Origin: Paracoccaceae bacterium
Lineage (GTDB): Bacteria; Pseudomonadota; Alphaproteobacteria; Rhodobacterales; Rhodobacteraceae
Length of the DNA stretch: 7,261 nucleotides
Assembly: GCA_030626365.1 (NCBI GenBank)
Contig: DAOUPC010000143.1
Span: forward strand, 1 to 7,261
Direction of reading: 5' to 3'
Shown here piece after piece: positions 6,310 to 7,261 of the stretch (position 1 is its first letter; each line of letters begins with the position of its first letter). The notes beneath the pieces are model-generated. The model was not told the origin of the DNA, searched no databases, and saw only the letters and a list, made by a program, of their open reading frames with translations. A program made the translations under genes and the position numbers.

Positions 6310-7059
6310 ATGGATTTGACAGGAAAAACTGTTCTGATCACCGGGGCAAGCCGTGGCATAGGGGCCGAGGCCGGACGGGTCTTTGCCGCAGCCGGGGCCA
6401 ATGTTGCGCTGCTGGCACGCAGCGGTGACGCCATCGCGGCGCTTGCGGCCAGGATCGGCGATGCGGCAATGGCCATACCCTGTGATGTCGCCGATTACGC
6501 CCAGGTCGAGGCCGCCGTTCAGGCCACCGTTGGGCGGTTCGGCGGGCTTGACGTTCTGATCGGCAATGCCAGTGTGATTGCGCCTATCTCGCATATGTGG
6601 TCGGCGGACCCGGCGGGCTGGGGTCATGCCATCGACATCAACCTCAAGGGGGTCTTTCACGGTATGCGCGCGGCTTTGCCGGTGATGCAAAAGGCCGGTG
6701 GCGGCACCATTCTGACGGTCAGTTCCGGCGCGGCACACGGCCCGGTCGAGGCCTGGAGCCACTATTGCGCGTCCAAAGCCGGGGCGGCGATGCTGACGGC
6801 CTGTCTTGATAAAGAGGCCCGCAATCAGGGGATACGCGCGCTTGGCCTGTCGCCGGGCACCGTGGCAACCCAGATGCAACGTGAAATCAAGGCATCAGGC
6901 ATCAATCCGATAAGTGAGCTGAACTGGGAAGATCACATTCCCGCCGACTGGCCCGCCCGCGCCCTGTTGTGGATGTGTTCACCAGATGCGGACGAATTCA
7001 TAGGTGCCGAAATTTCCCTGCGTGACGAAGACATCCGCCGACGGGCCAATCTGATATGA
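6310..7059 (+). CDS. Short-chain dehydrogenase/reductase (SDR) family oxidoreductase
   Basis: The product has 249 residues, the classical SDR length. It should be a soluble NAD(P)H-dependent oxidoreductase; the substrate cannot be read from the sequence. Visible motifs are the dinucleotide-binding TGASRGIG (11-18), CDV (58-60) for the adenine ring contact, NAS at 86-88 where NAG is usual, the structural/catalytic Asn111 in DINLKG, Ser139 in TVSSG, and the Tyr152-Lys156 pair in YCASK, so the catalytic tetrad is complete. SPGTVATQM (181-189) is the usual PG motif region. The start at 6310 places the Rossmann fold at the very N-terminus, as in homologues. The stop overlaps the start of an enoyl-CoA hydratase gene, so an acyl-CoA or hydroxyacyl substrate is a reasonable inference, but other alcohols or ketones are possible. 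Confidence 0.93.
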   Translation: MDLTGKTVLITGASRGIGAEAGRVFAAAGANVALLARSGDAIAALAARIGDAAMAIPCDVADYAQVEAAVQATVGRFGGLDVLIGNASVIAPISHMWSADPAGWGHAIDINLKGVFHGMRAALPVMQKAGGGTILTVSSGAAHGPVEAWSHYCASKAGAAMLTACLDKEARNQGIRALGLSPGTVATQMQREIKASGINPISELNWEDHIPADWPARALLWMCSPDADEFIGAEISLRDEDIRRRANLI

Positions 7060-7261
7060 TCCGGCTGGATAAGGATGGCGGGTTGTGGACGGTAACGATT
7101 GAGCGACCCGAAAAGGCCAATTCGCTGACCCGCGCAATGCTGGGTGATCTGGTTGATATTGCCCGGTCGGCCAGTGGGGCACGGGCGCTGATCCTGACCG
7201 GAACGGGCCGGGTGTTCAGCGCCGGGGCCGATCTGGACGAGGCCCGCGCCGGGCTGGCCAC
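7056..7261 (+). CDS. Enoyl-CoA hydratase/isomerase (crotonase) family protein, N-terminal part
   Basis: The first 68 codons are present and the frame is open at the right edge; crotonases are usually about 250-260 residues. These enzymes hydrate or isomerise enoyl-CoA thioesters, with an oxyanion hole stabilising the thioester. My translation begins MIRLDKDGGLWTVTIERPEK and shows the family pattern: RPEKANSL (17-24), then ALILTGTGRVFSAGADLDEA (44-63), where SAGADL is the first half of the oxyanion-hole region. The catalytic Glu residues lie beyond the window. The ATG at 7056 overlaps the SDR stop codon as ATGA, with no good Shine-Dalgarno, so translation is probably coupled to the SDR gene. 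Substrate chain length cannot be inferred. Confidence 0.9.
   Translation, partial: MIRLDKDGGLWTVTIERPEKANSLTRAMLGDLVDIARSASGARALILTGTGRVFSAGADLDEARAGLA

Noticed and set aside
6271..6879. Minus-strand open frame of 202 codons opposite the SDR gene
   Set aside because: Antisense to a gene with all SDR motifs; the composition is Arg/Gly-rich without a domain.

Overview
The window looks like a stretch of core chromosome from an alphaproteobacterium, most probably a Rhodobacterales / Roseobacter-group member. The reasons are the G+C-rich sequence with strongly G/C-biased third codon positions, the presence of DUF4170 and DUF2125 family proteins (both largely alphaproteobacterial), and the gene order tldE/pmbA - cysQ-like - DUF4170 - Kdo transferase - lpxK, which I recall from that group. 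Coding density is high. No transposase, integrase, tRNA, rRNA, CRISPR array or long repeat is visible, and no gap between genes exceeds about 135 bases.

Layout, minus strand, read right to left. A secreted DUF2125 protein (6177 to 4654) is followed by a rho-independent terminator near 4588-4614. Five co-directional genes come next: a TldE/PmbA-family protein (4519-3173), an inositol-monophosphatase-superfamily protein of CysQ type starting with TTG (3186-2395), a small DUF4170 protein (2332-2090), a divergent Kdo transferase (2085-841) and LpxK (854 to beyond the left edge). The tldE/cysQ and Kdo-transferase/lpxK pairs each overlap by 14 bases. DUF4170 and the Kdo transferase are 4 bases apart. 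The only real gap inside this run is 62 bases before DUF4170, and it contains a plausible internal promoter.

Layout, plus strand, right end. A 132-base divergent intergenic region separates the DUF2125 gene from a short-chain dehydrogenase/reductase (6310-7059). The SDR stop codon overlaps the start of an enoyl-CoA hydratase/isomerase gene (7056 onward, cut by the right edge) in an ATGA arrangement.

Function. The left half is an envelope module: LpxK phosphorylates the lipid A disaccharide precursor, and the neighbouring Kdo transferase would add Kdo to the product. The CysQ-like phosphatase and DUF4170 protein belong to the same conserved neighbourhood but have no proven link to LPS. The right half starts an acyl-CoA metabolism operon. 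I found no clear evidence of a new defence, mobile or RNA-based system. The points most worth a second look are the divergent Kdo transferase, the cysteine-free and methionine-rich DUF2125 protein, the TTG start of the CysQ-like gene and the probable internal promoter before DUF4170.
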